Shown here piece after piece: positions 23,828 through 34,973 of a stretch of 64,000 bases of DNA. The notes beneath the pieces were generated by a model. The model was not told where the DNA came from. It searched no databases and worked only from the letters and a program-made list of their open reading frames with translations. The translations under genes and the position numbers were made by a program. Numbering within the stretch: position 1 is the first letter of the stretch; each line of letters opens with the position of its first letter. Source of the stretch: Myxocyprinus asiaticus (Eukaryota > Chordata > Actinopteri > Cypriniformes > Catostomidae); the NCBI RefSeq assembly GCF_019703515.2, contig NC_059382.1, positions 16,471,001 through 16,535,000 on the forward strand. The letters run 5' to 3'.

Positions 23828-25443
23828 CAGTTGAAGTCAGCAGTTTACATACACTTAGGTTGAAGTCATTAAAACTCATTTTTTTAACCACTCCTCAGAT
23901 TTCTTATTAGCAAATTTTAGTTTTTGCAAGTCATTTAGGACATCTACTTTGTGCATGACACAAGTACTTTTTCCAACAATTGTTTACAGACAGATTGTTT
24001 CATATTTAACTGACTATATCACAATTCCAGTGGGTCAGAAGTTTACATACACTAAGTTAACTGTGCCTTTAAGCAGCTTAGAAAATTCCAGAAAATTATG
24101 TCAAGCCTTTAGGCAATTAGCCAATTAGCTTCTGACAGGCTAATTGGAGTCAAATGGAGGTGTACCTGTGGATGTATTTTAAGGCCTACCTTCAAACTCA
24201 GTGACTCTTTGCTTGACATCATGGGAAAATCAAAAGAAATCAGCCAAGACCTCAGAAAAAAAATTGTGGACCTCCAAAAGCCTGGTTCATCTTTGGGAGC
24301 AATTTCCAAATGCCTGAAGGTACCATGTTCATCTGTACAAATAATAGTACACAAATATAAACACCATGGGACCACACAGCCATCATATCGCTCAGGAAGG
24401 AGATGCATTCTGTCTCCTAGAAATGAACGTAAGTTGGTGAGAAAAGTGAAGATCAATCCCAGAACAACAGCAAAGGACCTTGTGAAGATGCTGGAGGAAA
24501 GAGGAAAACAAGTATCTATATCCACAGTAAAACGAGTCCTATATCGACATAACCTGAAAAGCTGCTCTGCAAGGAAGAAGCTACTGCTCCAAAACCGCCA
24601 TAAAAAAGCCAGACTACAGTTTGCAAGTGCACATGGGGACAAAGATCTTACTTTTTGGAGAAATGTCCCCTGGTCTGATGAAACAAAAATTTAACCTTTT
24701 GGCCACAATAACCATCATTATGTTTGGAGGATAAAGGGTGAGGCTTGCAAGCCGAAGGACACCATGCCTGCCATGAAGCATTGGGGTGGCAGCATCATGT
24801 TGCAGGAGGGACTGGTGCACTTCACAAAATAGATGGTATCATGAGGAAGGAAAATTATGTGGATGTATTGAAGCAACATCTCAAGACATCAGCCAGGAAA
24901 TTAAAACTCGGTTGCAAATGGGTCTTCCAAATTGACTATGACCCCAAGCATACCTCCAAAGCTGTGGCAAAAAGGCTTAAGGACAACAAAGTCAAGGTAT
25001 TGGAGTGGCCATCACAAAGCCCTGACCTCAATCCAATAGAAAAATTGTGGGCAGAACTGTGTGTGAGCAAAGAGGCCTACAAACCTGACTCAGTTACACC
25101 AGTTCTGTCTGGAGGAATGGGCCAAAATTCCAGCAACTTATTGTGAGAAGCTTGTGGAAGGCTACCCAAAATGTTAAATTAAGTTAAGCAATTTAAAGGC
25201 AATGCTACCAAATACTAAAAAAGTGTATGTAAACTGACCCACTGGGAATGTGATGAAAGAAATAAAAGCTGAAATAAATCATTCTCTGCTAATATTCTGA
25301 CATTTCATATTCTTAAAATTAAGTAGTGATCCTAACTGACCTAAGACAGGGAAAGTTTTCTATGATTAAATGTCAGGAATTGTGAAAAACTGATTTTAAA
25401 TGTTTAAATGGCTAAGGTGTATGTAAACTTCTGACTTCAACTC
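23828..25443 (+). mobile_element. Tc1/mariner element, Sleeping Beauty-like lineage
   Basis: The left tip 'cagttgaagtcagcagttta' and right tip 'gtaaacttctgacttcaact' are inverted, with TA on both sides (23826-23827 and 25444-25445). Each end also has an inner copy of the motif: 'gtgggtcagaagtttacata' near 24030-24050, and 'gtgtatgtaaactgacccac' near 25223-25242. This is the IR/DR layout, with two transposase-binding direct repeats per end, of the salmonid/cyprinid Tc1 elements from which Sleeping Beauty was derived. Length is 1,616 bp, close to full size. The right inner repeat has lost three bases ('ttc'). Confidence 0.93.
24221..25196 (+). pseudogene. Tc1 transposase, broken copy
   Basis: The enzyme cuts and pastes the element at TA sites using a DD34E catalytic triad. 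Translation starts at the ATG at 24221 ('MGKSKEISQDLRKKIVDL'). The paired-like helix-turn-helix DNA-binding region follows, then the first catalytic Asp in 'WSDETKI' just before a TAA stop at 24692-24694, where a Glu codon would be expected. Reading continues in the same frame to about 24800, where a small deletion shifts it. The second frame (to about 25065) holds 'FQIDYDPKHTS' (second Asp) and 'PDLNPIEKLW' (Glu), with 34 residues between them. A further shift near 25065 garbles the C-terminus. The copy is inactive. Confidence 0.93.
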
Positions 25444-25445
25444 TA

Positions 25446-26687
25446 TGTGATTACATTGTAGGGAAAAAAGAGGCTGCCATTTTTATTTGTCAGTGAATAA
25501 ATTAAATAAATAGATAGTAGTGTGCATAACTTATTATTAAATTATTTTAGGTATTAAATGAAAACTTAGAAAGTAATCAGTTACTTGTTACTTTTAAAAA
25601 AGTAATCAGATTATTTGCAAGCAGCTTCCAACATTAACAAGCTGATTAAGCTGATTTGAAATATGTTCTTTGATCGTAATCTTGACCAACCGTTTTTTTA
25701 GATTTCGGTGTTCCCCCATTCAAGCAGATAGGAGCTGAGCTGTCATGACTGGAAATACCCTCCCGGGAGTGTTCCAAGATGACCGCCAATGGACTGACTT
25801 GCTAGAAGGACTTTGATATTTCTCAGGGTAGGTTTGTTTTAAGTCTATTTCTGCATAGTCACATACCTTAAAGTCTTGGCTACAAAAACATTTTTAACCG
25901 TCATTGCCCAGGAAAAAAATACATTGAACCCACGTTGACCTTTTGTAACAACTTGCCCCAATAGTGGGGCATGTTGTCACATTATATGGAGTAAGTTGTC
26001 AGAATGGAATCTGCCGTTAAACCTGTTGTTTCATGTAAATATTGGGTGAGACATGTTCCTCTGTCACCACTAAACATAACTACCAAACAAAATCTATGCC
26101 TATCTTTAAATCTATGCCTTATGCATTAAAGAGCCTATAGACCGTTTCAAGATGGTTTAAGGAAGTGACATCTTTTTGTTCCTTGAACATTTCCTGCTAG
26201 TTGTCGCATTCTAAACAGGATAGTAATGCTGAAAGATTGCTTCAAACAGAATTTCCATTAAATATGACTTAAAAAAAAAAAGTGAGTTCCAAATGACCCT
26301 TATTTTTGAGCCCCACACCTTTTAGCCTTTCAAATCTCTCAGACTGGATAGTAAAGTCTTCGAAGGGAATAGGGCATAGGGATGGTCACTTCTATATTGA
26401 ACGCACCCTCATTCAATATATCAGCGGGAGGCACTTCATTCGACTTTAACATGATTAACGTTACTAACGTTAACACGACTGTCATAAAATTTCATTATTA
26501 AAATGTGGACCATGATGCTCTCTGGATGCCTGGAATTAACAGAAATTCAAGTGCTTAGATCTCCAATGCATGAAACGCTTCAGTGAAGTGAGACAGCTGG
26601 ATGCTTGCAGCTAAGAACTAGCACACATCTTATCTCTGGTAGGTGAACGGCATTTATACCAACGCAAGTAATTTACTATTACATTTA
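25446..26687. other. No supported gene
   Basis: 'gtaatcag / agtaatca' words at 25565-25620 suggest a degraded DNA-element end. The rest is unassigned. Confidence 0.45.
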
Positions 26688-26745
26688 GTCATTTAGCAGA
26701 TGCTTTTTATCCTAAATGACTTACAAATTAGAAATCCCTACCTTG
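26688..26745. repeat. Fish-wide 'catttagcagatgctttt' repeat fragment
   Basis: 'tttagtcatttagcagatgc' followed by 'tttttatcctaaatgactta' is a motif I recognise as very common in teleost genomes. Only a short fragment is present, and its parent element is not assigned. Confidence 0.5.
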
Positions 26746-27339
26746 TCTGCAGGTCATGCAGACAGCTTTATTGAATGGCTTCATTGATTATTAGAGCAGT
26801 GATCCAATATTCCCGAGCTCTCAATTAAGGAAATAATTGTGAGCCTCTAAACTACAATACAGTTTCAACGCCTCTCTCTCGTAGACGCTCAGTATCAACA
26901 ACACGTCTGGATAAATCACTTCAGGTAAACGTTTGATGTTCTTTGAGAAAATATGTTTACTCAGAGTCTTATTTAAAAGATCCATCAATTATTCCAGAAG
27001 TGCTTCAGGAATAGTTGCGTTCTAATTCCTATGTTATTGTTTACATGATTGAACTATTACAGGTTATTCAGCAAAATTTGCAAAGAAAACAATTATGAGG
27101 CACAAAACAAGTTGTGAAACAACAAAAATGCAAAAGGTAATCTACCCTTTCCAAAATATCAAAATATCTATTTAAAAAAATATTGTAATTGATACAGTAC
27201 ATTTATGATATTCAAAACACATGTGACAACCTGCCCTGATAAAAATGTGACAAAATGCTCCGACCTTACTGTCATTTCACACATTTAAACTTTTCAGTAA
27301 AAATCTGCCTTTATAATATAGTTGACCCTTGCCTTAATG
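26746..27339. other. No supported gene
   Basis: AT-rich, no structure recognised. Confidence 0.5.
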
Positions 27340-27475
27340 CAGGGGTGTCCAAAGTCTGGCTGCGGGCCATCCGTGGCCCTCCGACTGCTCTGATGTGGCC
27401 AGTGAGAGATTTTAGAAATAGAACAGAATTAGGCCCGCTGTCAAGAAATTATATGAAATTCATATTCTGAACACT
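27340..27475. repeat. Possible hAT fragment ('caggggtgtccaaag')
   Basis: 'gcaggggtgtccaaagtctg' followed by 'gctgcgggccatccgtggcc' resembles the 5' end of widespread hAT elements. No matching right end or 8-bp duplication was found, so it is a fragment or a look-alike. Confidence 0.4.
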
Positions 27476-29093
27476 GGATGTCACTATCACGTACAGCCAC
27501 TATTCACAGTGCGTTCTGTGCTGTCACCATAAGCTCCATTCTGCCACATCTCCATCTAGGAGAGAGCATTTAAAACACTTACACATCTATGCCTGATGAG
27601 CGCGCTCAGCTTGCACATGCACGTCAACAACATATAATGAAGTGCAACAATTTTGATCAAATTAAAATCATATTTGTAACGCAAGGAACAACAGAACAGA
27701 AGCAATAATTTAATAGCTATAAAGAGTAATTCCTTGAAAAATAAATAGTCATTTGCACCAATTCATAACAGGAAAATGTAATCAGATTCTGATTATTGTG
27801 ATGGGTCACACCCATCACTCAGTAGCAACTCTATATGTGCTTTGCAGTGCTACTGAATGGACGTCAAAAAGATAAAAATGGCATCAAGCCACCAAAAGAA
27901 AATTAAGGAACAAAGGATAAAGGAACAAAGGATAAAACGTTTTAGAACAGTACATTTTCTCAACTTGCCTGCCATCTTAAGTATGGCAGAAAGTTCATTC
28001 TGGACTCATTGCATTGTGTTACACCTGTCGCTGACACTAAGATATGCTTTTATAGCTTCATTCCCAGATTTTCAGCCACAGGCAGGATTCAGATTCACAT
28101 TCGGCATTTAATTCTAGCCCTGTATTAGCGCCACAAGCCATAAACCTCTGGTTCTAAATAGAAGAGAACAACTAGATCCCATGAAAGGATTCTGGGGTAA
28201 ATTGACTGGTTTTGCAGGTAGATCTGCCTCCACAGCAGGGCAGACAGACCGAGAGTCTGAAACCTGTGTCTGCCTGAGCTTATCTTCACAATGAATGGTG
28301 ATGATAGGAGATCAGAGCCAGTGGTGGAATATCAACAGCAGCCAGTCCGCACTGCCAGCGCTGTTAATCTGCTAAAGGTCAGACAAAGCCTTCAGGCTGA
28401 TCACACTGAGAGTGGCTGGCTCTCTGATCAGAGAGGGAATGAGCGAGGGACCACACGCCTGTGATGACTATCGGACCCTGGGGGCTCTCTATTGTGTGTG
28501 GGGGGAGGGGGGACTTTCAGTTCAACTTACACTAACAGGTACTGCTCACTATAATCTCTCTAGAGCTGATAAAGGGACATGATGGAGTCGTAGGGACACA
28601 GAGGTCTCTGTAGGGCAAGCCACTGCTGTGTGTGTTTATGCGAATGCACCCTTGTGTTTGTGTGTTTTGCAATAACCTTGCAACAACAATCCAAGGTACA
28701 GATGGCTCGTGTGTGCCCCAATGCCCACAGTTTAGGCAGGTACAGCATAATTACAAACACACACACACAGTTCACCAAGGAGGCTGAGAGCCAGAGATAA
28801 CACTGATGCCACCTTAGCCAGACCAAGACAAACTACAGCTGATGTTTCATCCATAACAAATACATAGCCATATACACATCCTGCCTGAAATATATCTCTG
28901 CTTGGAAAAATACTCAGTGCCAATCCCAAGGGCAAAAAAAGAGCTTTTAGATGCAGTGTGATACTGGGCTATCGGAAACTGTATCTGTGAGGACATGAAT
29001 GCTTTAGATGACCAAAAGAGCCCTGTATGTAGACAAGGGTGTCAAATCTCTGTAAGACAACAGAGAAAAGTTAATAAATACAACACTGCTCAA
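27476..29093. other. No supported gene
   Basis: Non-repetitive DNA of more even composition at about 28200-28470 stands out mildly. ORFs at 28560-28826 and 28732-28935 (minus) lack motifs and include CA-repeat-derived residues. Confidence 0.45.
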
Positions 29094-29270
29094 AAGACTC
29101 TTTTTTCAGTAGGTTTTTCAGTGCTGGTGTCCTAATCAGGCTTCTTAACTTCAGTACCCAAACCATCATGGCTTCAACCATGGTGAACCAGCTTCCCCAT
29201 TTAAGTTTGCTGCTAACTTGGCTAATAGTTTGGCAGCATCAAACCAGCACTAACTAGCATATAACAGCTA
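29094..29270. repeat. CTGGT-rich dispersed repeat, copy 2 (diverged)
   Basis: Contains 'tggtgaaccagcttcc', 'aaaccagcactaactagca' and 'ctaaaccagcatagaaatg', matching the CTGGT/ACCAG vocabulary of 3232-3387 at lower density. Confidence 0.5.
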
Positions 29271-30343
29271 AACCAGCATAGAAATGTATGCATAATAGTC
29301 AGAAAGCTCAATTTAGAGGGATACAGTCAAAACAGCCTCTTCCCTTTATTAGACAATGGCTACAGATGATTACTCTGTAATTATACAGAGCATATACACT
29401 CATACTCACACAGACACACTTTTGCAGTAAGTGTAGGGCAAGACACTATTTCAAAGTAGAGCTCTTTCATTTCTTAAACTGATGTCAATAATCAGACTCC
29501 AAACACCAAAATCTTGCACGATTTTCTTAGTCGCATAATTGCATCATTTACATAATAACTTAAGCCTGAATAAGAAATGAGAAAAGCCTAATTTTAGTGT
29601 TGTTGCGTTGCCTCGATGCATTTCAAATTGTGTGTGATAAACACACACATCCCCCCCCCCCCCGAAATCCAACCTCCCACACACACACACATAGTCTGCC
29701 TCACAGCGTTTAGTGTCTATCACAGCAGCATACACTGAAACAGTGCTCAAAGAAAAACAAGTTTTCAGATGAGCACACTCAGCTGCCAAGTACACAGGCC
29801 CTTGAGCTGCAACTAATGCCACACTATTGTAAGCCTCTCTTAAACTGAAACAATGACTTATAAATAACTTGACTCGGATGGGATAGAAATAAAAAAGAGA
29901 GGAAGAAATGTGAAACCATGCAGGACTGAGCAGACAGACCTGCAGAGCACTCTGACTCCATCCCTTGCAATTATCACAATGTGGGTTGAATTTATTAAAC
30001 AATAGGTTCTATTAGAAGTCCAGAGTCAAACTGAACTGCATGGTTCATATTATATACATATCAGACATTTGAAAAGTCCCTAGGCAGACCACTGGCACCA
30101 AAATAAATCTGTAAAAAAATATTCTGTATGGTCTATAATTCCTTTCAATACACAATAAAGTCATCATATATGTGCATGAGAACAATTGGCAAAATGCTCA
30201 CTTTATTTTAGAATGGCCAAAGTATACATGCTGTGTCATTTTAATACACTGTTAAGCCAGCCACAGCCAAAATGAAAGTATGCAAGCCTCATTTGATTAT
30301 TATTATTATTATTATTATTATTATTTTTCACCTTTATTAGGTA
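29271..30343. other. No supported gene; C run and ATT microsatellite
   Basis: A C homopolymer lies at about 29651-29663 and a CA tract near 29680. (ATT)n covers 30296-30325. The 152-codon minus-strand ORF at 29544-30002 crosses the C run and CA tract and has no recognisable domain. Confidence 0.5.
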
Positions 30344-30625
30344 CAGGGTTCCCACATTGGTTTTTGATCTATATATTTCCATGAAATTTCCATGTCTTTT
30401 ACAACATTGTATTGTTTAAAATCACATTATAGAGATTGCACTCATTAAAAGCCATTTGTAGCCATTGAAATATTTTTAAGCAGAGAATAACTAAAAACAT
30501 TTTTTTTACATTAAATATAGAAATTTCCATTACTTTTAAGATTTAACTCAATTCCATGACATTTCCAGGCCTTGAAATCCCTATTTTAAAACTCCCTGAT
30601 ATTTGCAGGTTTTCCATGACCGTAA
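30344..30625. repeat. 'cagggttcccac' dispersed DNA element, fragment
   Basis: Opens 'cagggttcccacattggttt'. It contains several 'ttccatgaaatttccatg' and 'tttccaggccttgaaat' words and closes with 'ggttttccatgaccgtaa'. The opening and closing are inverted relatives, and the same end occurs at 8290-8308. It is non-coding. Confidence 0.5.
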
Positions 30626-30760
30626 TGAGATAAAAAAGTGGAGAGGAAGACAGGAAACGACAAGGGAGAAGAGGTGGTACAGGATCAGTAAAGGACCTCG
30701 AGCCAGGACTCGAATGTGGTTTACCCTTGGGTCACTGGCTACAAGGCTAATTTCCCTGAT
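30626..30760 (-). repeat. Possible tRNA-derived repeat fragment
   Basis: The complement of 'agccaggactcgaatgtggt' resembles an RNA polymerase III B box in a tRNA-like context, downstream of 'aggaaacgacaagggagaag'. No A box or poly-A tail was confirmed, so this is weak. Confidence 0.3.
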
Positions 30761-32021
30761 CTTATAATTATAAACAAGGCCCCCACCCCTCGTTGAAGGG
30801 GCCCCCTGAATATGTTTTGTCTTGGGCCCAAGAATTTCGAACTGTAGCCCTGCACCGGGGACTCTTATTTTGAAATATATGTGCTCTCAGTTGCTCTAAA
30901 AAATGGATAAGGGAAACAAAATATGCATTATTACAATCATTTTACAATGTTTTACAATATAAACACTACAAAGTGAACATTTTCACATAACAAAATGAGC
31001 AGTAATTCATCAACAGTAAATCATCAGTGATCGCATGTTATTATTGTCCAGTGAACCGTTTGCTGAGAAAGTGACTCTCATTAAAAATTGCTAACCTGAG
31101 CTTTTGAGTTCAAACTCGTTTCCTGAATCTTTTCGGCTGATTCCTTAAAAAATCCGATTCAAAAGAGTCATTTGTCCACGAATCGGATATGGCTCGCCTT
31201 GTGTTTGTTGTTATGTGCAGGGAGTTCATCTCAACAGAAAGGGTGAAAAGCAGCATAAGACACACTGCCGCACACTCTTAAGACATAATTAAATAACTGA
31301 CAAGATGATATCTGATGAAACCACATATGAATGCACACAGTTCTCAACTGTTGCATCAAAATTTTTAAATATTGTCTTTACTTATTTTTTGTTGCATTTT
31401 CAACATATGGAGCCCTGCGCCCCACTGCGACTGGTTGCTGCACAGCATTTTCCGCCTCTCATTTGCATTCAATTGAGCATTTTTGAAATTTACAATGCTT
31501 TCACCACTGGCTCCACTCCACTATCAATCCCACAATCCCCCACGCTAGCCTGTCACTCATCTCCCATAGAGAATGAATTGAAAGTGCCTGCTCATCTCCG
31601 CTCACTACACATATTGTTAAACTTCCCCTGTCAACACAAGGGCCAAATACTCTGTGTGGCTTTTGTTTTCCAACAGAAGCTAATCCCACAATAAAGATAA
31701 AAAAGACCATTAGCCGAATTTGTTCCGCCTGCCAGCTTACATTCTCAAATTCTCCTCCCGCCTGCTAGTGAGTATGACAACCCTGTCACCCCTTTGATGT
31801 GTGTGTAGAGCAGGGATGGTGCTGATAGAGAGGAGATCAGTTCAAACCATCCAGGCACTTCCACTGTTATTAATAGTCTCCAAGCTGACATTCAGCCAAA
31901 CAAAGGGCACATGGAGAATAGACTGCTGATGGAGTGGATACAGAGACAAGCTGGTGTCAGTGCCTTTGCGTTTGAACAAGGTTGGTCTGTGTGTGTGTGT
32001 GGGCAGGTTTGGGTGGTTTAC
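30761..32021. other. No supported gene
   Basis: The 129-codon ORF at 31305-31694 has no recognisable domain and overlaps an antisense ORF. No repeat boundary was seen. Confidence 0.45.
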
Positions 32022-32274
32022 GAGGAATTTTTTTTTAGGTTACAAACTGGTAATTACAAGGGTATTATGCTATAAATGTGGTTTATAAGGACATTTCTAG
32101 TGTCCCCATAATTCAAATCGCTTAAAAAACATACTAAACAATGTTTTTTGAAAATGTCGTTTTCTGTGAGTGTTAGGTTTAGGGGTAAGGTTAGGGATAG
32201 GGGATAGAATCTATAGTTTGTACAGTATAAAATGATTATGTCTATGGAGAGTCCTCATAAGGATAGCCACACCA

Positions 32275-32331
<57 letters not shown>

Positions 32332-32340
32332 TGTGTGTTG
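32022..32340. repeat. Dispersed repeat ending in a (TG)n microsatellite
   Basis: 'aactggtaattacaagggta', 'gtgtccccataattcaaatc' and 'ggtttaggggtaaggttagg' precede 'aaggatagccacaccaacat' and a (TG)n run at 32277-32339. I recognise this order as a recurrent fish repeat with a built-in TG tail. The 91-codon ORF on the minus strand is an artefact of the microsatellite. Confidence 0.5.
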
Positions 32341-32801
32341 CATGTTAATTCACTCCAAAGTAAAGTGATTTTCATTGTCTTTGAAGATGTCAGTAGGAGA
32401 TGAAAGTGATCTCTCATGTTCCCTCTCTTGCTATCTCTCTTTTTATTTGCACATATCCCAACAATGACATTTGTTGGCTGCAGCACAGTGTTTTGTAATG
32501 GAGAATTTGCATAAGGGATAACTTTCTACACTCACTCTGGCCACATCAGGGGTGCTTCTCATTTCTTAAATTGTGCATCCTCATTTCCTCGCTCCTCCAT
32601 GCTTGAGCCTGTGGACTGTGCCTAAACTCTGCCATTATGAGGACGTATCAATTGTCTAAATGCACCTCAATGAAGAAAGGATCGAGGATGGAGAAAGCTT
32701 CCAAAGGATGCTTGGGTGAGGAAGCCAAGGAGCATCCTACGCAGAAGAATTTTTGGTCAAAGCACCTGATGCACACAGAAATTCTCCTACCCCTTTACAT
32801 C
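32341..32801. other. No supported gene
   Basis: Unassigned DNA up to the SINE target site. Confidence 0.5.
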
Positions 32802-33196
32802 TGATGCAACAGTTTTTTTTTCTCCCCTTTCTCTCCCCAATTTGGAATGCCCAATTCCCAATGTGCTCGTGGTGGCATAGTGACTGGGTGGCGGAGGACA
32901 AATCTCAGTTGCCTCTGCATCTGAGACCGTCAATCCGCGCATCTTATCACATGGCTTGTTGAGCTTGTTACCGCAGAGACTTAGTGCGTTTGGAGGCTTC
33001 ACGCTATTCTCGGCGGCATCCATCCACAAATCACCACGCGCCCCACCGAGAGCGAACCACGTTATAGCGACCACGAGGAGGTTACCCCATGTGACTCTAC
33101 CCTCCCTAGCAACCGGGCCAATTTGGTTGCTTAGGAGACCTGGCTGGAGTCATTCAGCACGCCCTGGATTCGAACTCGTGGCTCCAGATGTGGTAG

Positions 33197-33554
33197 TGTC
33201 ACAGTCTGTCTCCCTCATGTCTTCCTAGGACTCTTATTTTGAAATCTTCCCCCAGACTACATCTCCCATAGTTCACTGTCATCACTTCCATCTGTTCCTT
33301 ATCATACTCACCTGTCTTCCATTCCCTAATTTAGCTCCTTTTGTATAAATATCCTCTAGTTTTGCCCATTCCTTTGTCAGTCCTTGAAGTGTTACATTGT
33401 GTTGTTAGTTTGTGATGTTTAGCTTTATAGTTTGTTCCACTCCAGTGTTTGTTCCACTCTAGCATTTGTTCCACTCCAGCAATTACTATTAAAAGATTGA
33501 AAAGTACTCTACTCCTGCATCTCCTCTCTTCCTCTCCAAGAACCCAACGTTACA
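33197..33554 (+). repeat. 5' LTR
   Basis: Starts 'tgtcacagtctgtctccctc' and ends 'gaacccaacgttaca'. A TATA-like 'tataaata' lies at 33344-33351. Three direct 'tttgttccactc' units occur near 33431-33478. The first 22 or so bases have no counterpart in the 3' LTR. Confidence 0.85.
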
Positions 33555-33572
33555 AAAGGACTGACTGCATAA

Positions 33573-34376
33573 ATGGACATACCGGCCGTAAGAATCATCC
33601 TCCTTGAACAAGGAGACCGTCCAGTTAAGGACCACGTGCGTGAGTTTCTCTATCTAGCGGACCACGCTCTGGTGAGTTTCTTCAGGGCTGGTTTGAATAG
33701 TGCATTGAAGGAGCTGATGCCTCCGTCGGGTCCACACTGGACAATCGCCGACTACGTGATGGTGGCTCTGCAGCTCTGCGGCTCACCTTTCACTGTGGGT
33801 AAGGAGGATGAGGACTTTGAATCTCCTCCCACAGTGGATGCCCTCCAGCCTTCCATGGCTCCTTTCTTGAAGCCTTCTATGGCTCCTCCCTCCAAGCCTT
33901 CCATGACTCCTCCCTCCATGCCTGCCACGGTCAACAAGCCAGTGGCCACGCCTGCCACGGTCAGTGAGCCAGAGCCTATGCCTGTAGCCTCAACGATCCC
34001 AGAGCCAGTGCATGTAGCCTCGACCGTCCCAGATCCAGTGCCTGTAGCCTCGACCGTCCAAGAGCCAGATCCTGTAGCCTCAACCGTCCCAGAGCCAGTA
34101 ACTGTAGCCCCATTTGTCCCAGAGCCTGCTTTCACAGAGCTTAATAACCTTGATTACATTCCCACCCGTATGCCCACCCAGTGTGCTCCTCCTCCGCTGG
34201 CTCTGCCCAACATCATGGACACCCTAGTTCCATCCAGTACCTTGGTCCTTCCTCCTCCACTGGTTCCACTCAGAACACTTCCTCCTCCTCCTCCTCCTCC
34301 TCCTGGTCAGCCGGCTCCTCCCACGTCACCGGCTCGACCTTCGTTCCCTGCGAAACCATGGTCAAGGGGAACATAA
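33573..34376 (+). CDS. Gag-like protein of the LTR element, 267 codons
   Basis: The frame opens 18 bases after the 5' LTR. Residues 1-75 ('DRPVKDHVREFLYLADHALV' at 15-34, 'FFRAGLNSALKE' at 36-47, 'LCGSPFTVG' at 68-76) resemble the Gag-type domain found in many fish gypsy-like elements, which packages element RNA in cytoplasmic particles. After that the protein is Pro/Ser-rich: 'PSMAP' repeats at 93-115, a 10-residue 'VAST(I/V)xEPxP' repeat at 138-178, and a run of prolines at 237-244. No zinc knuckle or protease is visible. ATG at 33573 is the first in-frame start. The frame is intact, but whether it is expressed is unknown. Confidence 0.75.
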   Translation: MDIPAVRIILLEQGDRPVKDHVREFLYLADHALVSFFRAGLNSALKELMPPSGPHWTIADYVMVALQLCGSPFTVGKEDEDFESPPTVDALQPSMAPFLKPSMAPPSKPSMTPPSMPATVNKPVATPATVSEPEPMPVASTIPEPVHVASTVPDPVPVASTVQEPDPVASTVPEPVTVAPFVPEPAFTELNNLDYIPTRMPTQCAPPPLALPNIMDTLVPSSTLVLPPPLVPLRTLPPPPPPPPGQPAPPTSPARPSFPAKPWSRGT

Positions 34377-34629
34377 TACCCTCCGACTCTGCCTAGACCC
34401 TCCGAGCCCTGGACTCCGCCTTGGTCCTTCGTTCCCTCAGTCCCACCTCGGCTCTATGTCCCTTTGGCTCCACCATGGTCCTTCAGCCAATCAGCTTCTC
34501 CGGGGTCCCTCGTCCCTCCAGCTCCGCCTTGGTCAGTCGGTCACCTGGCTCCGCCTCGGCTCTCCGATCTTCCAGCTACGCTTCATCACTCTGAGCCTCT
34601 GGCTTCACTGGGAACCTCCTTCCCTATAG
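34377..34629 (+). other. LTR element 3' internal segment, Pro-rich in another frame
   Basis: The sequence repeats 'ctccgccttggtccttcg'-like units that read as Pro/Trp/Ser-rich peptide in a frame other than the Gag frame, suggesting a frameshift or a shortened Gag tail. No polypurine tract is evident before the 3' LTR. Confidence 0.5.
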
Positions 34630-34973
34630 TGCCTTAGGACTCTTATTTTGAAATCTTCCCCCAGACTACATCTCCCATAGTTCACTGCCCTCATCACTTC
34701 CATCTGTTCCTTATCATCCTCACCTGTCTTCCATTCCCTCATTTAGCTCATTTTGTATAAACATCCTCTAGTTTTGCCCATTCCTTTGTCAGTCCTTGAA
34801 GTGTTACATTGTGTTGTTAGTTTGTGATGTTAAGCTTTATAGTTTGTTCCACTCCAGTGTTTGTTCCACTCCAGTGTTTGTTCCACTCCCGCGATTACTA
34901 TTAAAAGATAGAAAAGTATCTACTCCTGCGTCTCCTCTCTTCCTCTCCTCCTCTCCAAGAACCCAACATTACA
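34630..34973 (+). repeat. 3' LTR
   Basis: Begins 'tgccttaggactcttatttt' and ends 'gaacccaacattaca'. It matches the 5' LTR from 'taggactcttatttt' onward, with about 14 substitutions counted by eye. It lacks the first part of the 5' LTR. Confidence 0.85.

Larger units (their letters stand above)
33197..34973 (+). mobile_element. Gag-only LTR retrotransposon (non-autonomous)
   Basis: Two direct repeats, 33197-33554 and 34630-34973, enclose one open frame. Both end in 'acccaac(g/a)ttaca', and the element starts with TG and ends with CA. The 5-bp word GGTAG flanks it (33192-33196 and 34974-34978), a length typical of Ty3/gypsy-type and similar integrations. There is no protease, reverse transcriptase, RNase H or integrase, so it must have been mobilised by a helper. 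By eye the LTRs differ at about 14 positions plus a few small indels over roughly 330 bp, so insertion is fairly recent. Confidence 0.9.

Noticed and set aside
29544..30002. 152-codon minus-strand ORF
   Set aside because: It crosses a C homopolymer and a CA repeat, and no family resemblance or splice context was seen.
33752..34135. 127-codon minus-strand ORF rich in Gly/Thr/Ser
   Set aside because: It is the antisense of the Pro-rich repeat of the Gag-like frame.
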